Positions 41,031 to 52,129 of a stretch of DNA of 64,000 nt are shown here, piece after piece. The notes beneath the pieces are model-generated. The model ran no database searches. It was not told where the DNA came from and was given only the letters and a program-made list of their open reading frames with translations. The stretch's first letter is position 1. Each line of letters begins with the position of its first letter. Where the stretch lies: positions 98,865 to 162,864 of the forward strand of contig NZ_LMCM01000006.1 of assembly GCF_001426245.1 (NCBI RefSeq). Reading direction: 5' to 3'. The position numbers and the translations under genes were made by a program. The stretch is from Phycicoccus sp. Root101 (GTDB lineage Bacteria > Actinomycetota > Actinomycetes > Actinomycetales > Dermatophilaceae).

Positions 41031-42860
41031 GTCCGACGCCGGGTCGGCAGCCTGCTGGGCAGCGACCTTCTCGGCGGCGGCCACGGCGTGGGCCGCGCCG
41101 ATGAGCGCGAGGTGGGAGAAGGCCTGGGGGAAGTTGCCCACCATCCGACCGTGCTGGGGGTCGTACTCCTCGGACACCAGCCCGACGTCGTTCACCAGAC
41201 CCACCAGGCGGTCCATGAGGGCGGTGGCGTCCGCGACCCGGCCGCACGCGGCATACGCGCTGACGAGCCACCAGGAGCAGGCGAGGAACGGGTGCTCGTC
41301 CCCGGGGAGTCCGTCGACCCCGGTCTGGGTGCGGTAGCGCAGCAGGAACCCGTCGCGCATCAGGTCGGACTCCACCGCGCGCACGGTGCCCAGGACGCGC
41401 GGGTCGTCCGCGGGCAGGAACCCGACCAACGGGATGAGCAAGAGCGAGGCGTCGACCTCCGTGGTCTCGTAGTGCTGCGTGAAGGTGCCCCGGACCGGGT
41501 CGTAGCCGCGGGACAGGACCTCGTCGCGGACGGCGTCGCGGACCTCGCGCCACCGCTCGACCGGGCCCTCGAGGTCGTGCTCCTCGACGCTGCGGACCGC
41601 GCGGTCGAACGCCGCCCACACCATGACGCGCGAGTGGGTGAAGTGCCGCAGGGGACCGCGGATCTCCCACAACCCGTTGTCCGGCTGGTCCCAGTGCTTC
41701 GCGAGGTCGTCGACCAGGGCTCGCTGCATCGCCCACCCCTGGGCCGACACCTCGAGCCCGGCCCGTCGCGCCTCGTCCAGCGCGATCATCACCTCGCCGA
41801 GGACGTCGGACTGGCGCTGGTCGACGGCGCCGTTCCCGATCCGGACCGGTGCGGAGCCGGCATAGCCCGGGAGGTGGTCCAGGGTCCGTTCCGGGAGCCG
41901 CCGGGCCCCGTCCACGGCATACATGATCTGCAGGTCCTCGGGGTCGCCGGCGACGGCGCGGATGAGCCAGTTGCGCCACAGGCGCGCCTCGTCGAGGTAG
42001 CCGGAGGAGACCAGCGCCTCGAGGGTGAGGGAGGCGTCCCGGAGCCAGCAGAAGCGGTAGTCCCAGTTCCGCTCGCCCCCGAAGTCCTCCGGCAGGCTCG
42101 TCGTGGGGGCCGCCACGATCCCGCCGTAGCGCGAGTGGGTGAGCAGGCGCAGGGTCAGCAGCGAGCGGACCACCTGCTCGCGGTAGGGGCCCTCGTAGCT
42201 GCAGCGGTGGGCCCAGGCGTTCGAGACGTCGATGGTCTCCTTGATGCGGGAGTCGATGTCGAGCGGCGCGGGCACGGGCTCGTGGGAGGGGAACCACGTC
42301 GTCGAGAACGTGTAGGTCTCACCGGCAGCGACGTCGAACTCGTCGACGTGGTGACCGTCCTCGGGGTCCGGGAGACGCGTGCCGCGCAGCACCAGCATGT
42401 CCGGACCGGCGATGGCGGTGATCACGTCGCTGTCGAGGCGGTGCCCGACCCCGCGGGACACCCACGGGCGGACCTTGCCGTAGTCGAAGCGGACGGTCCA
42501 CTCGTGCCGCATCCGGACCGTGCCGCGTTCGCCGCGCACGCTCCGGACGATGTCGGCCCGCCCGTCCCCGATCGGCATGAGATCGGTCACGGTGACCCTG
42601 CCCGAGTCGGTCTCGTGGACGGTCTCGAGCACGAAGGAGTTGTCGACGTACCGCCGGGTGCTGCGTGCCTCCTCCACCGGTCCGAGCAGCCACCGGCCGT
42701 TGTCGCGGGTGCCCAGCAGCCCGGCGAAGCACGCGGGGGAGTCGAACCGGGGGAGGCAGAGCCAGTCGATCGACCCCCCTCGGCTCACCAGGGCGGCGGT
42801 CTCGGTGTCGCCGAGCACGGCGTACTCCTCGATGGGGGTCGGCTGCGGAGTCGTCGTCAC
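41028..42860 (-). CDS. Glycoside hydrolase family 15 protein (probable trehalase or glucoamylase-like)
   Basis: A 610-aa cytosolic protein of family GH15. The N-terminal beta domain includes GDTETAALVSRGGSIDWLCLP, typical of the actinobacterial trehalase/glucoamylase group, and the alpha/alpha-barrel contains NWDYRFCWLRDASLTLEAL (the first catalytic region), followed by the second acidic region near LVSEEYDPQHG. In mycobacteria the orthologous GH15 protein is a phosphate-dependent trehalase (known for MSMEG_4535/Rv2402), so trehalose is a plausible substrate here. GTG 42860 is preferred: TACGGT on the minus strand (42867-42872) lies 6 nt upstream. It is divergent from uvrA with 58 bp between starts. 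Confidence 0.9.
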   Translation of the reverse strand: MTTTPQPTPIEEYAVLGDTETAALVSRGGSIDWLCLPRFDSPACFAGLLGTRDNGRWLLGPVEEARSTRRYVDNSFVLETVHETDSGRVTVTDLMPIGDGRADIVRSVRGERGTVRMRHEWTVRFDYGKVRPWVSRGVGHRLDSDVITAIAGPDMLVLRGTRLPDPEDGHHVDEFDVAAGETYTFSTTWFPSHEPVPAPLDIDSRIKETIDVSNAWAHRCSYEGPYREQVVRSLLTLRLLTHSRYGGIVAAPTTSLPEDFGGERNWDYRFCWLRDASLTLEALVSSGYLDEARLWRNWLIRAVAGDPEDLQIMYAVDGARRLPERTLDHLPGYAGSAPVRIGNGAVDQRQSDVLGEVMIALDEARRAGLEVSAQGWAMQRALVDDLAKHWDQPDNGLWEIRGPLRHFTHSRVMVWAAFDRAVRSVEEHDLEGPVERWREVRDAVRDEVLSRGYDPVRGTFTQHYETTEVDASLLLIPLVGFLPADDPRVLGTVRAVESDLMRDGFLLRYRTQTGVDGLPGDEHPFLACSWWLVSAYAACGRVADATALMDRLVGLVNDVGLVSEEYDPQHGRMVGNFPQAFSHLALIGAAHAVAAAEKVAAQQAADPASD

Positions 42861-42866
42861 GACCTC

Positions 42867-42872
42867 ACCGTA
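42867..42872 (-). promoter_or_regulatory. -10 box TACGGT of the GH15 gene, leaderless spacing
   Basis: Minus-strand TACGGT is followed by 6 nt and GTG 42860. Confidence 0.5.
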
Positions 42873-42905
42873 GGCGCCCGTGACGCGGCTGTCAGTGCGG
42901 GCACC

Positions 42906-42911
42906 TAGCAT
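42906..42911 (+). promoter_or_regulatory. -10 box TAGCAT of uvrA, leaderless spacing
   Basis: TAGCAT is followed by 7 nt and GTG 42919. It overlaps an in-frame ATG at 42910 that would otherwise be taken as the start. Confidence 0.55.
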
Positions 42912-42918
42912 GAAGCGC

Positions 42919-46131
<3,213 letters not shown>

Positions 46132-46135
46132 CGGG

Positions 46136-46170
46136 GGCGCCGGACGCGCGGTCGTGCGCGTCCAGGCGCC
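46136..46170 (+). terminator. First hairpin after uvrA
   Basis: GGCGCC (46136-46141) and GGACGCGC (46142-46149) pair with GCGCGTCC (46156-46163) and GGCGCC (46165-46170), with one bulged A. It lies 5 nt after the uvrA stop. Confidence 0.6.
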
Positions 46171-46177
46171 ATACGCA

Positions 46178-46211
46178 GAAGGGGTGGACCGCAGCTGCGG
46201 TCCACCCCTTC
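46178..46211. terminator. Bidirectional terminator between uvrA and livF
   Basis: A perfect 34-bp palindrome (arms of 17 nt, 46178-46194 and 46195-46211) beginning GAAGGGG and ending CCCCTTC. It serves two convergent genes, and the T-run formed by the arm end is short. Confidence 0.8.
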
Positions 46212-46234
46212 CGGCGGTCAGGTCGGGCTGACCC

Positions 46235-46960
46235 TCAGACGTCGCCGCCGAGGTAGGCGGCCTTGACCGCTGGGTCGCTCGCCAGGTCCTTGCCGGTGCC
46301 CTCGCGGATGATCTCGCCCGTCTCGAGGATGTAGGCGCGGTCGGCCCGCTTGAGGGCCTGGGCGGCGTTCTGCTCGACGAGCAGCACCGTGGTGCCCTGC
46401 TTGTTGATCTCGGTGATGATGTCGAAGATCTGCTGGATCAGCTTCGGTGCCAGGCCCATCGACGGCTCGTCGAGCAGCAGCAGCTTCGGGTTGGCCATCA
46501 GGGCCCGCCCCATCGCCAGCATCTGCTGCTCGCCGCCGGACATCGTGCCGGCCACCTGCGTGCGGCGTTCGGCCAGCCGGGGGAAGAGGCCGAAGACGCG
46601 GTCGCGGTCCTGGCCGATCTTCGGGGACTTGCGGTCGGGGCGCGCGTAGGCACCCATGTCGAGGTTCTCCTGCACCGTCATCCCGACGAAGCAGCCACGT
46701 CCCTCGGGGGACTGGGCGATGCCGAGCACGGGGCGCTCGTGGGCGGGCATCGCGGTGATGTCCTGCCCCTCGAACCTGATGGCGCCCTGGCGCACGGGAC
46801 GCAGCCCCGACACCGTCTTCATGGTCGTCGTCTTGCCGGCGCCGTTGGCCCCGATGAGCGTGACGATCTCACCCTCGTTGATGGTGAACGAGATGTTGCG
46901 GATGGCCTCGATGCGTCCGTAGTTGACGCAGAGGTCGTCGACCTCAAGAAGCATCTTCAT
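46235..46960 (-). CDS. livF: Branched-chain amino-acid ABC transporter ATP-binding protein LivF
   Basis: A 241-aa ABC ATPase, last gene of the livK-H-M-G-F operon. Walker A is LIGANGAGKTTT (about residues 36-47), the LivF-specific PEGRGCFVGMTVQENL follows, and the signature MSGGEQQMLAMGRAL and Walker B KLLLLDEPSMGL are intact. It pairs with LivG to energise uptake of leucine, isoleucine, valine or related substrates through LivHM. ATG 46960 is preferred to the TTG just upstream. Its start lies within the end of livG (17-bp overlap), which shows tight coupling. The operon ends at the palindromic terminator at 46178-46211. Confidence 0.95.
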   Translation of the reverse strand: MKMLLEVDDLCVNYGRIEAIRNISFTINEGEIVTLIGANGAGKTTTMKTVSGLRPVRQGAIRFEGQDITAMPAHERPVLGIAQSPEGRGCFVGMTVQENLDMGAYARPDRKSPKIGQDRDRVFGLFPRLAERRTQVAGTMSGGEQQMLAMGRALMANPKLLLLDEPSMGLAPKLIQQIFDIITEINKQGTTVLLVEQNAAQALKRADRAYILETGEIIREGTGKDLASDPAVKAAYLGGDV

Positions 46961-47861
46961 CAACTCCCAGGTAGGCGGCGATGACCGCAGGGTTGTCCTG
47001 GATCTCGGCGGGGACGCCCTCGGCGATCTTCTTGCCGAACTCGAGGACGACGATCCGGTCGGTGACCCCCATGACGAGCTTCATGTCGTGCTCGATGAGG
47101 AGCACGGTGTAGCCCTGGTCGCGGATGGACCGGATGAGCTCCATGAGCCGGGCCTTCTCGGCCGGGTTGAAGCCGGCAGCCGGCTCGTCCAGGCAGAGCA
47201 GCTTCGGGTTCGTGGCGAGGGCTCGCGCGATCTCGAGCCGACGCTGGTCACCGTAGGGCAGGTTGCGGGCCAGCTCGTCCGCGCGCTTCTCCAGGCCCAT
47301 GAACTTGAGCAGCTCGTAGGCACGGTCCATGCCCTCGCGCTCCTCGGAGTGGTGCTTCGGCAGCCGGAGCAACGCCGAGCCCATGCCGGTGGAGTGGTGG
47401 GCGTCGGCACCGACGAGCACGTTCTCCAGGGCCGTCATGTTGTGGAACAGGCGGATGTTCTGGAACGTGCGGGCGATGCCCAGCTTGGTGATCTGGAACT
47501 TCTTGCGCTTGCCGAGGGCTTCGCCCATGAACTTCACGTCGCCGGACGTGGGCTGGTAGACGCCGGTCATCACGTTGAAGCAGGTCGTCTTGCCGGCACC
47601 GTTCGGCCCGATGAGACCGAGGATCTCGCCCGTGTTGATGTGGAACGAGACCCCGTCGAGGGCGGTGACGCCACCGAAGCGCAAGGTGACGTCGTCGACC
47701 TCGAGCATCTTGCCCTTGGGCAGGTCGGTGACCGCGTCGACGGAGATGTCGACCGACGTGTCGGGTCGGGCGTCCTCGTCGGGGGACAGGGGCGTGTCGT
47801 CGTCGACGCGGGCACCCCGCGTCTCGTCGGCGCTGCTGGCGCCGGCCTTGGTGTCAGACAT
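46944..47861 (-). CDS. livG: Branched-chain amino-acid ABC transporter ATP-binding protein LivG
   Basis: A 305-aa ABC ATPase. Compared with the usual 255 aa it has about 50 extra N-terminal residues, acidic and low-complexity (DTPLSPDEDARPDTSVDISV), before the conserved MLEVDDVTLRFGGVTALDGV. Walker A is LIGPNGAGKTT, the signature is LPYGDQRRLEIARAL and Walker B is LLCLDEPAAGFNP. The usual LivG start is probably represented by an internal M at about residue 52, so the longer form may be real or the start may be misplaced. ATG 47861 overlaps the livM stop region by 8 bp. Confidence 0.93.
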   Translation of the reverse strand: MSDTKAGASSADETRGARVDDDTPLSPDEDARPDTSVDISVDAVTDLPKGKMLEVDDVTLRFGGVTALDGVSFHINTGEILGLIGPNGAGKTTCFNVMTGVYQPTSGDVKFMGEALGKRKKFQITKLGIARTFQNIRLFHNMTALENVLVGADAHHSTGMGSALLRLPKHHSEEREGMDRAYELLKFMGLEKRADELARNLPYGDQRRLEIARALATNPKLLCLDEPAAGFNPAEKARLMELIRSIRDQGYTVLLIEHDMKLVMGVTDRIVVLEFGKKIAEGVPAEIQDNPAVIAAYLGVDEDAS

Positions 47862-48984
47862 GCGCTGCTCCTTCCTCGAGCACTTCGGTTTCCTCGTCAG
47901 CTCGTTTCGCCCGCACCGACCGCCGCGGCGGCAGCAGGCCCTGCGGCCGGAAGATCGCCAGAGCCATCAGCACGAGGCCGAAGAGCAGGAACCGCGCGTC
48001 GGAGAGGAACCGGAACTTCTCCGGGGCCCAGGTCAGCAGCGCAGCGGCGAGGATGACGCCCCAGCGGTTGCCCTGGCCACCGACGACGACCATGGCCACG
48101 AAGAGCACCGAGTACAGGATCGTGAAGTTGTCGGGGTTGATGAACTGCTGCTTGGTCGCGAACAACGCGCCGGAGAGGCCACCGATGGCGGCACCCGTCG
48201 CGAAGGCGAGCAGCTTGAACCGGAACGTCGGCACACCCATGAGCTCCGCGGCGTCCTCGTCCTCACGGGTCGCCTCCCAGGCGCGGCCGACGCGGGAGTT
48301 CTGCATGCGCCAGTCGAGGAACAGCACGATGAACACCAGCGTGAGGGCCAGCCAGTAGTAGGGGATCGAGTCGGTCACCGAGAACTGGATGAACCGGGTC
48401 TGGTTGCTCAGGTCGACCTTGGCGACGAAACCGTCCCACACCAGGTGCGGCACCCCGAAGAGGTCCAGGCTCGGGGGAGTCGGGATGTTGGAGATGCCTC
48501 GCGAACCACCGGTGAGGCCGTCCGCGTTGACCAGGACCAGCCGGACGATCTCACCGAAGCCGAGCGTCACGATGGCGAGGTAGTCGCCGCGCACGCGCAG
48601 GGTCGGTGCACCCAGGACGATGCCGGAGAACAGCGTGACGGCCATGGCGATCGGGATGCACAGCAGCAGCGGGATGTTGCCGTGCGCGGACCCGAGGATG
48701 CCTACGGTGAACGCACCGATGGCGAAGAAGCCGATGTACCCGAGGTCGAGCAGCCCGGCATACCCGATGACGATGTTGAGCCCGATCGCCACGAGGGCGT
48801 AGAGGGCGCAGAGGAACAGCACCGCACCGAAGTCGGAGTCCGTCGTCGTGATGAGCGGCGGGTTGATGATGGGCAGCAGGTACACGAACACGGCGGCGGC
48901 GATCGCGAGGACGATCTTGGCCCAGCGGGGCAGCGCGCGGAAGCGGTCCCCGACCCCGTGGAGGAAGTTCCTGACGGCGTTCAT
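47854..48984 (-). CDS. livM: Branched-chain amino-acid ABC transporter permease LivM
   Basis: A 376-aa permease with about nine hydrophobic segments. The block LCALYALVAIGLNIVIGYAGLLDLGYIGFFAIGAFT, shown here only in its two halves LNIVIGYAGLLDLGY and GFFAIGAF, is the LivM hallmark; the cytoplasmic EAA-like loop is near NSRVGRAWEATREDEDA. A 30-residue N-terminal extension and a polar tail (RAKRADEETEVLEEG) flank the core. Overlaps livH by 4 bp and livG by 8 bp, as in a tightly coupled operon. Confidence 0.94.
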   Translation of the reverse strand: MNAVRNFLHGVGDRFRALPRWAKIVLAIAAAVFVYLLPIINPPLITTTDSDFGAVLFLCALYALVAIGLNIVIGYAGLLDLGYIGFFAIGAFTVGILGSAHGNIPLLLCIPIAMAVTLFSGIVLGAPTLRVRGDYLAIVTLGFGEIVRLVLVNADGLTGGSRGISNIPTPPSLDLFGVPHLVWDGFVAKVDLSNQTRFIQFSVTDSIPYYWLALTLVFIVLFLDWRMQNSRVGRAWEATREDEDAAELMGVPTFRFKLLAFATGAAIGGLSGALFATKQQFINPDNFTILYSVLFVAMVVVGGQGNRWGVILAAALLTWAPEKFRFLSDARFLLFGLVLMALAIFRPQGLLPPRRSVRAKRADEETEVLEEGAAHV

Positions 48985-49967
48985 GCGCGTGCCTTTCCGA
49001 GGGACTCACCGAGCAGGCCGGTGGGGCGGAACAGGAGGATGACCACGAGGAGGGTGAAGGCCACGACGTCCTTCCACTCACCGCCGAAGACCGCCTGGCC
49101 GTAGTTCTCCGCGACCCCCAGGATGAAGCCACCGAGCAGGGCGCCGCGCAGGTTGCCGATGCCGCCGAGGACAGCTGCGGTGAAGGCCTTGACGCCGAGG
49201 ATGAAGCCGGAGTTGTAGCGGATCTGGCCGACCTTCAACAGGTACATCACCGCGGCGGCACCGGCCATGGCGCCACCGAGGACGAACGTGAGGCGGATGA
49301 CCCGGTCACGGTTGACACCCATGAGTGCAGCGGACTCGGGGTCCTGGGCGACGGCGCGGATGCCGCGGCCGAGGCGGGACCGGCTGACGAACTGGTCGAG
49401 GCCGATCATCATGATGATGGCGGCACCGAGCACGATCAGGTCGATGTTGGAGACGTGGTAGTCGAAGACGTAGAAGAGCCGCTTCACCTCGATGTTGAGG
49501 GGGAACGGCGAGGCCTCGCGGGGTCGACCGACGTAGCGCACGAGGTCCTGGTCCTTGCCGAACCACTTGAACGGCTTGTCGCGCAGGCCCATGGCCTCGG
49601 ACAGGGTGTACGAGGCACCGATGGCAGAGATCAGCGCGATCAGCGGCGGCGAGTTGCGCTTGCGGAGCGGGCGGTAGGCCACGAACTCGAGGACGAGGGC
49701 CACCAGGGCCGACATCGCCATCGCCGTGGCGAAGGCCACGACGAGGAAGCCGGCCGTGCCGAGCCCGGTCGCCTTGGTCGCGCCGATGGCGGTCAGCACC
49801 CAGACGGCTGCGAAGCCGCCGTACATGAAGACCTCGGAGTGCGCGAAGTTGATCAGGCGGAGCACGCCGTACACGAGGGTGTACCCCAGGGCGATGAGGG
49901 CGTAGATGGCTCCGTAGGCCAGGCCGGTGATCGTGAGTTCCCAGAAGTTGTTGAGCAGAAGATCCAT
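48981..49967 (-). CDS. livH: Branched-chain amino-acid ABC transporter permease LivH
   Basis: A 328-aa permease with eight or nine hydrophobic segments. The N-terminus reads NNFWELTITGLAYGAIYALI, followed by LINFAHSEVFMYGGF, the LivH hallmark, and the cytoplasmic coupling loop SRLGRGIRAVAQDPESAALMG. It forms the membrane channel with LivM. ATG 49967 lies 127 nt after the livK stop; a hairpin at 50044-50085 sits in that gap and may reduce read-through from livK. Confidence 0.94.
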   Translation of the reverse strand: MDLLLNNFWELTITGLAYGAIYALIALGYTLVYGVLRLINFAHSEVFMYGGFAAVWVLTAIGATKATGLGTAGFLVVAFATAMAMSALVALVLEFVAYRPLRKRNSPPLIALISAIGASYTLSEAMGLRDKPFKWFGKDQDLVRYVGRPREASPFPLNIEVKRLFYVFDYHVSNIDLIVLGAAIIMMIGLDQFVSRSRLGRGIRAVAQDPESAALMGVNRDRVIRLTFVLGGAMAGAAAVMYLLKVGQIRYNSGFILGVKAFTAAVLGGIGNLRGALLGGFILGVAENYGQAVFGGEWKDVVAFTLLVVILLFRPTGLLGESLGKARA

Positions 49968-50043
49968 CAGGCCTCCGAGTCAGGGGGCTTCTCAACCTGG
50001 GTCAGGGGGAGACCAGGCCGGCCCGCGTCCGGGTGGGAACACG

Positions 50044-50085
50044 GTAGCGGCCAAGGCCCTCGATGCCGAGAGCCTTGGCCGCTAC
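50044..50085 (-). terminator. Intercistronic hairpin between livK and livH
   Basis: A 14-bp perfect stem (50044-50057 with 50072-50085, GTAGCGGCCAAGGC) starts 9 nt after the livK stop. An attenuating terminator here would give more binding protein than permease. Confidence 0.65.
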
Positions 50086-50093
50086 GCGTGGAA

Positions 50094-51233
50094 CTACTTG
50101 ATTTCCTGGTCCGGGACGATCTTGCCGCCGGTGACCTTGTAGGCCCAGACGGAGACCTCGGCCGGCTCACCCTTGGCGTCGAACTTGACGTTCTTGGTGA
50201 CGCCCTGGGCGGAGTAGGAGCCGATGAAGGCCGTCATGTCCGCCGAGGTGGTCTTGCCGGCCTTGATGCCCGCGAGGAACACGTTGGCCGCGTCGTAGGC
50301 CTCGGCCGAGTAGGTGGCCGGGTCGGAGTTGTACGCCTTCTTGTAGGCGGCCTGGAACTCCGGAGCCTTGTCCGGGGGGAGGCAGGGGCAGGTCACGATG
50401 GCACCCTCGGCCGCCGCACCGGCGCCCTTGATGAAGCCGTCGTCCTTGACACCGTCAGCCGCGACGAACGTGCCGGTGAAGCCGCCGTCCTTGAGCTGCT
50501 TGGCCAGCTTCGAGGCGTTCGAGTAGTAGCCGCCGTAGAAGAACACGGTGGCACCCGAGGACTTGGCCTTGGTCACGGTGGCCGAGAAGTCGTCCTGCTT
50601 GCCGTCGGCAGCGGTCTCGTCCGAACCCGCGACCGCGGAGCCGAGGTCCTTCTTGACGATGTCGGCGAGGCCCTTGCCGTACTCGGACGTGTCGTCGGAG
50701 ACGAAGACCTTGGTGGCCTTGAGGGTGTCCTTGATGTACTTCGCGGCCGCCGGGCCCTGCGTGGCGTCGTTGCCGAGGATGCGGTGGAAGGTCTTCCAGC
50801 CGTTCTCGGACAGCGCCGGGTTGGTGGCGGAAGCGGAGATGGTGTTGAGGCCGGCCTGCTCGAAGATCGGGTCGGCAGCCTTGGACTCACCGGAGAAGGC
50901 GGGGCCGACGATGCCGACGAGCTTCTTGTCGGTGACGGCCTTCTGGGCCAGTCCGGGGGCGATGGCCGGGTCACCCTGGCTGTCGAACGAGGTCAGCGTG
51001 ACCTTGCAGTCGGCGTTCTTCTCGTTGTACTGGGAGACGGCGAGCTCGGCACCGTTCTTGATGTTGATGCCGAGGTTCGCGGCGTCTCCGGTCAGTGCAC
51101 CGAAGAAGCCGATCTTGAGGTCGCACGCCTTGCCACCGCTGGTGGATCCGGCGTCGTTGGTGGTGCCGCCACAGGCACTCAGTGCGAGCGCAGCCGCCAC
51201 GAGGGGCGCGCCAATCTTGAACACGGAACGCAA
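50094..51233 (-). CDS. livK: Branched-chain amino-acid ABC transporter substrate-binding lipoprotein LivK
   Basis: A 379-aa extracytoplasmic ligand-binding protein, first gene of the operon. The signal peptide MRSVFKIGAPLVAAALALSA ends in a lipobox with the modified cysteine at residue 21 (LSACGG). The mature part begins KIGFFGALTGDAANLGI, typical of the type I periplasmic-binding fold for amino acids, and contains VGIVGPAFSGESKA and FVSDDTSEYGKGLADI. TTG 51233 is chosen because AGGAGGA lies a few bases upstream; GTG 51224 is an alternative. Candidate -10 elements TAGTCT (minus strand, 51312-51317) and GATAAC are present in the divergent region. The substrate could be leucine-type amino acids or related compounds such as amides. 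Confidence 0.9.
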   Translation of the reverse strand: MRSVFKIGAPLVAAALALSACGGTTNDAGSTSGGKACDLKIGFFGALTGDAANLGINIKNGAELAVSQYNEKNADCKVTLTSFDSQGDPAIAPGLAQKAVTDKKLVGIVGPAFSGESKAADPIFEQAGLNTISASATNPALSENGWKTFHRILGNDATQGPAAAKYIKDTLKATKVFVSDDTSEYGKGLADIVKKDLGSAVAGSDETAADGKQDDFSATVTKAKSSGATVFFYGGYYSNASKLAKQLKDGGFTGTFVAADGVKDDGFIKGAGAAAEGAIVTCPCLPPDKAPEFQAAYKKAYNSDPATYSAEAYDAANVFLAGIKAGKTTSADMTAFIGSYSAQGVTKNVKFDAKGEPAEVSVWAYKVTGGKIVPDQEIK

Positions 51234-51554
51234 GAGTCCTCCTGAAGTCACATGGTGCACGTGGAGGCAGCAGGGTCACAGCGCCCACGGTTCCCCGGAT
51301 GGGGTGTGTGCAGACTATGACGCCGGACGTCGCCCGGTTGGGGACTTCGGCCTCAGGCGTGATCGTGTCGTTATCACAGGTCTTACTGTTTGGCCGCGTC
51401 AGACGACGACATCCTCCGGCCATGTAGGAGCGGTGGGACGACGATCTCCGTGAGGCGAACTCGGCGGACCTTTCGTACGTATACACAGCATGGCGCTGCA
51501 TACTCGGCGCCACGTGTCTGTCCCCGAAGGGCCATCCCACCGAAAGGCGTACCC
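51234..51554. promoter_or_regulatory. Divergent control region between livK and the Rieske gene
   Basis: No gene is visible in 321 bp. On the minus strand TAGTCT (51312-51317) would give livK a leader of about 70 nt. On the plus strand TATACA (51480-51485), after CGTACG, is a candidate -10 for the Rieske gene. An imperfect palindrome ACAGGTCTTACTGT occurs at 51376-51389. None of these has a convincing -35 partner. Confidence 0.4.
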
Positions 51555-52034
51555 ATGACCCACCTCGACGACGAGCCCACCACCGCCCCGCCTGCCCACG
51601 ATGCCTCGGTCTCGCGCCCCAGCCGCCGGGTGGTCCTGGCGTCCGCCGGTGCCGGGGTCGGTGCGGTGGCCCTGGCCGGCTGCGGCTCGGCCCAGGACGC
51701 CGCCAACACGGCCGTCAGCAGCGCCTCGGACGCGGCGGCCGGCGCCGTCAAGGACGCCATCTCCAAGGCGACCATCCCCGTGGGCGGTGGCAAGGTGTTC
51801 GCCGACCAGAAGCTCGTCGTGACCCAGCCCGCCTCCGGTGAGTTCAAGGCGTTCAGCGCCGTCTGCACCCACCAGTCCTGCGTGGTCGCGGACGTCGCGG
51901 ACGGCACGATCAACTGCGCATGCCACGGCAGCAAGTTCGACATCACCACGGGTGCCGTGAAGAACGGGCCCGCCTCGTCGCCGCTGCCGGAGAAGAAGGT
52001 CACCGTGAGCGGTGACGGGATCTCCGTCACCTGA
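51555..52034 (+). CDS. Rieske [2Fe-2S] lipoprotein
   Basis: A 159-aa small exported iron-sulfur protein. A twin-arginine-like signal (SRPSRRVVLASAGAG, about residues 23-37) is followed by a lipobox LAGC, so it is probably a Tat-exported lipoprotein. A flexible alanine/serine linker leads to the Rieske domain (about 85-159) with CTHQSC and CACHGSKF, the C-x-H...C-x2-H cluster ligands plus the two extra cysteines of the disulfide that high-potential Rieske proteins share. It is a possible electron carrier on the outer face; the partner is unknown. ATG 51555 has CGAAAGG as ribosome-binding site. No oxidoreductase gene is adjacent. Confidence 0.9.
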   Translation: MTHLDDEPTTAPPAHDASVSRPSRRVVLASAGAGVGAVALAGCGSAQDAANTAVSSASDAAAGAVKDAISKATIPVGGGKVFADQKLVVTQPASGEFKAFSAVCTHQSCVVADVADGTINCACHGSKFDITTGAVKNGPASSPLPEKKVTVSGDGISVT

Positions 52035-52054
52035 GCCGACAACGGCGTCGGCCG

Positions 52055-52088
52055 GGGGTGTGCTCCGCAGGCCCGCGGGGCACACCCC
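52055..52088 (+). terminator. Terminator after the Rieske gene
   Basis: A 9-bp stem (52055-52063 GGGGTGTGC with 52080-52088) plus an inner CCGC/GCGG stem, 20 nt after the stop. Confidence 0.65.
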
Positions 52089-52117
52089 TCGACGTGGGCG
52101 GCGTCGGTGCCGCTCCA

Positions 52118-52123
52118 TAGAGT
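52118..52123 (+). promoter_or_regulatory. -10 box TAGAGT of uvrC, leaderless spacing
   Basis: TAGAGT is followed by 6 nt and GTG 52130. Confidence 0.5.
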
Positions 52124-52129
52124 GGGGCC

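Noticed and set aside
42910-42912. ATG 42910 as the uvrA start
   Set aside because: It overlaps the TAGCAT -10 box; GTG 42919 lies 7 nt after the box, as in many neighbouring genes.
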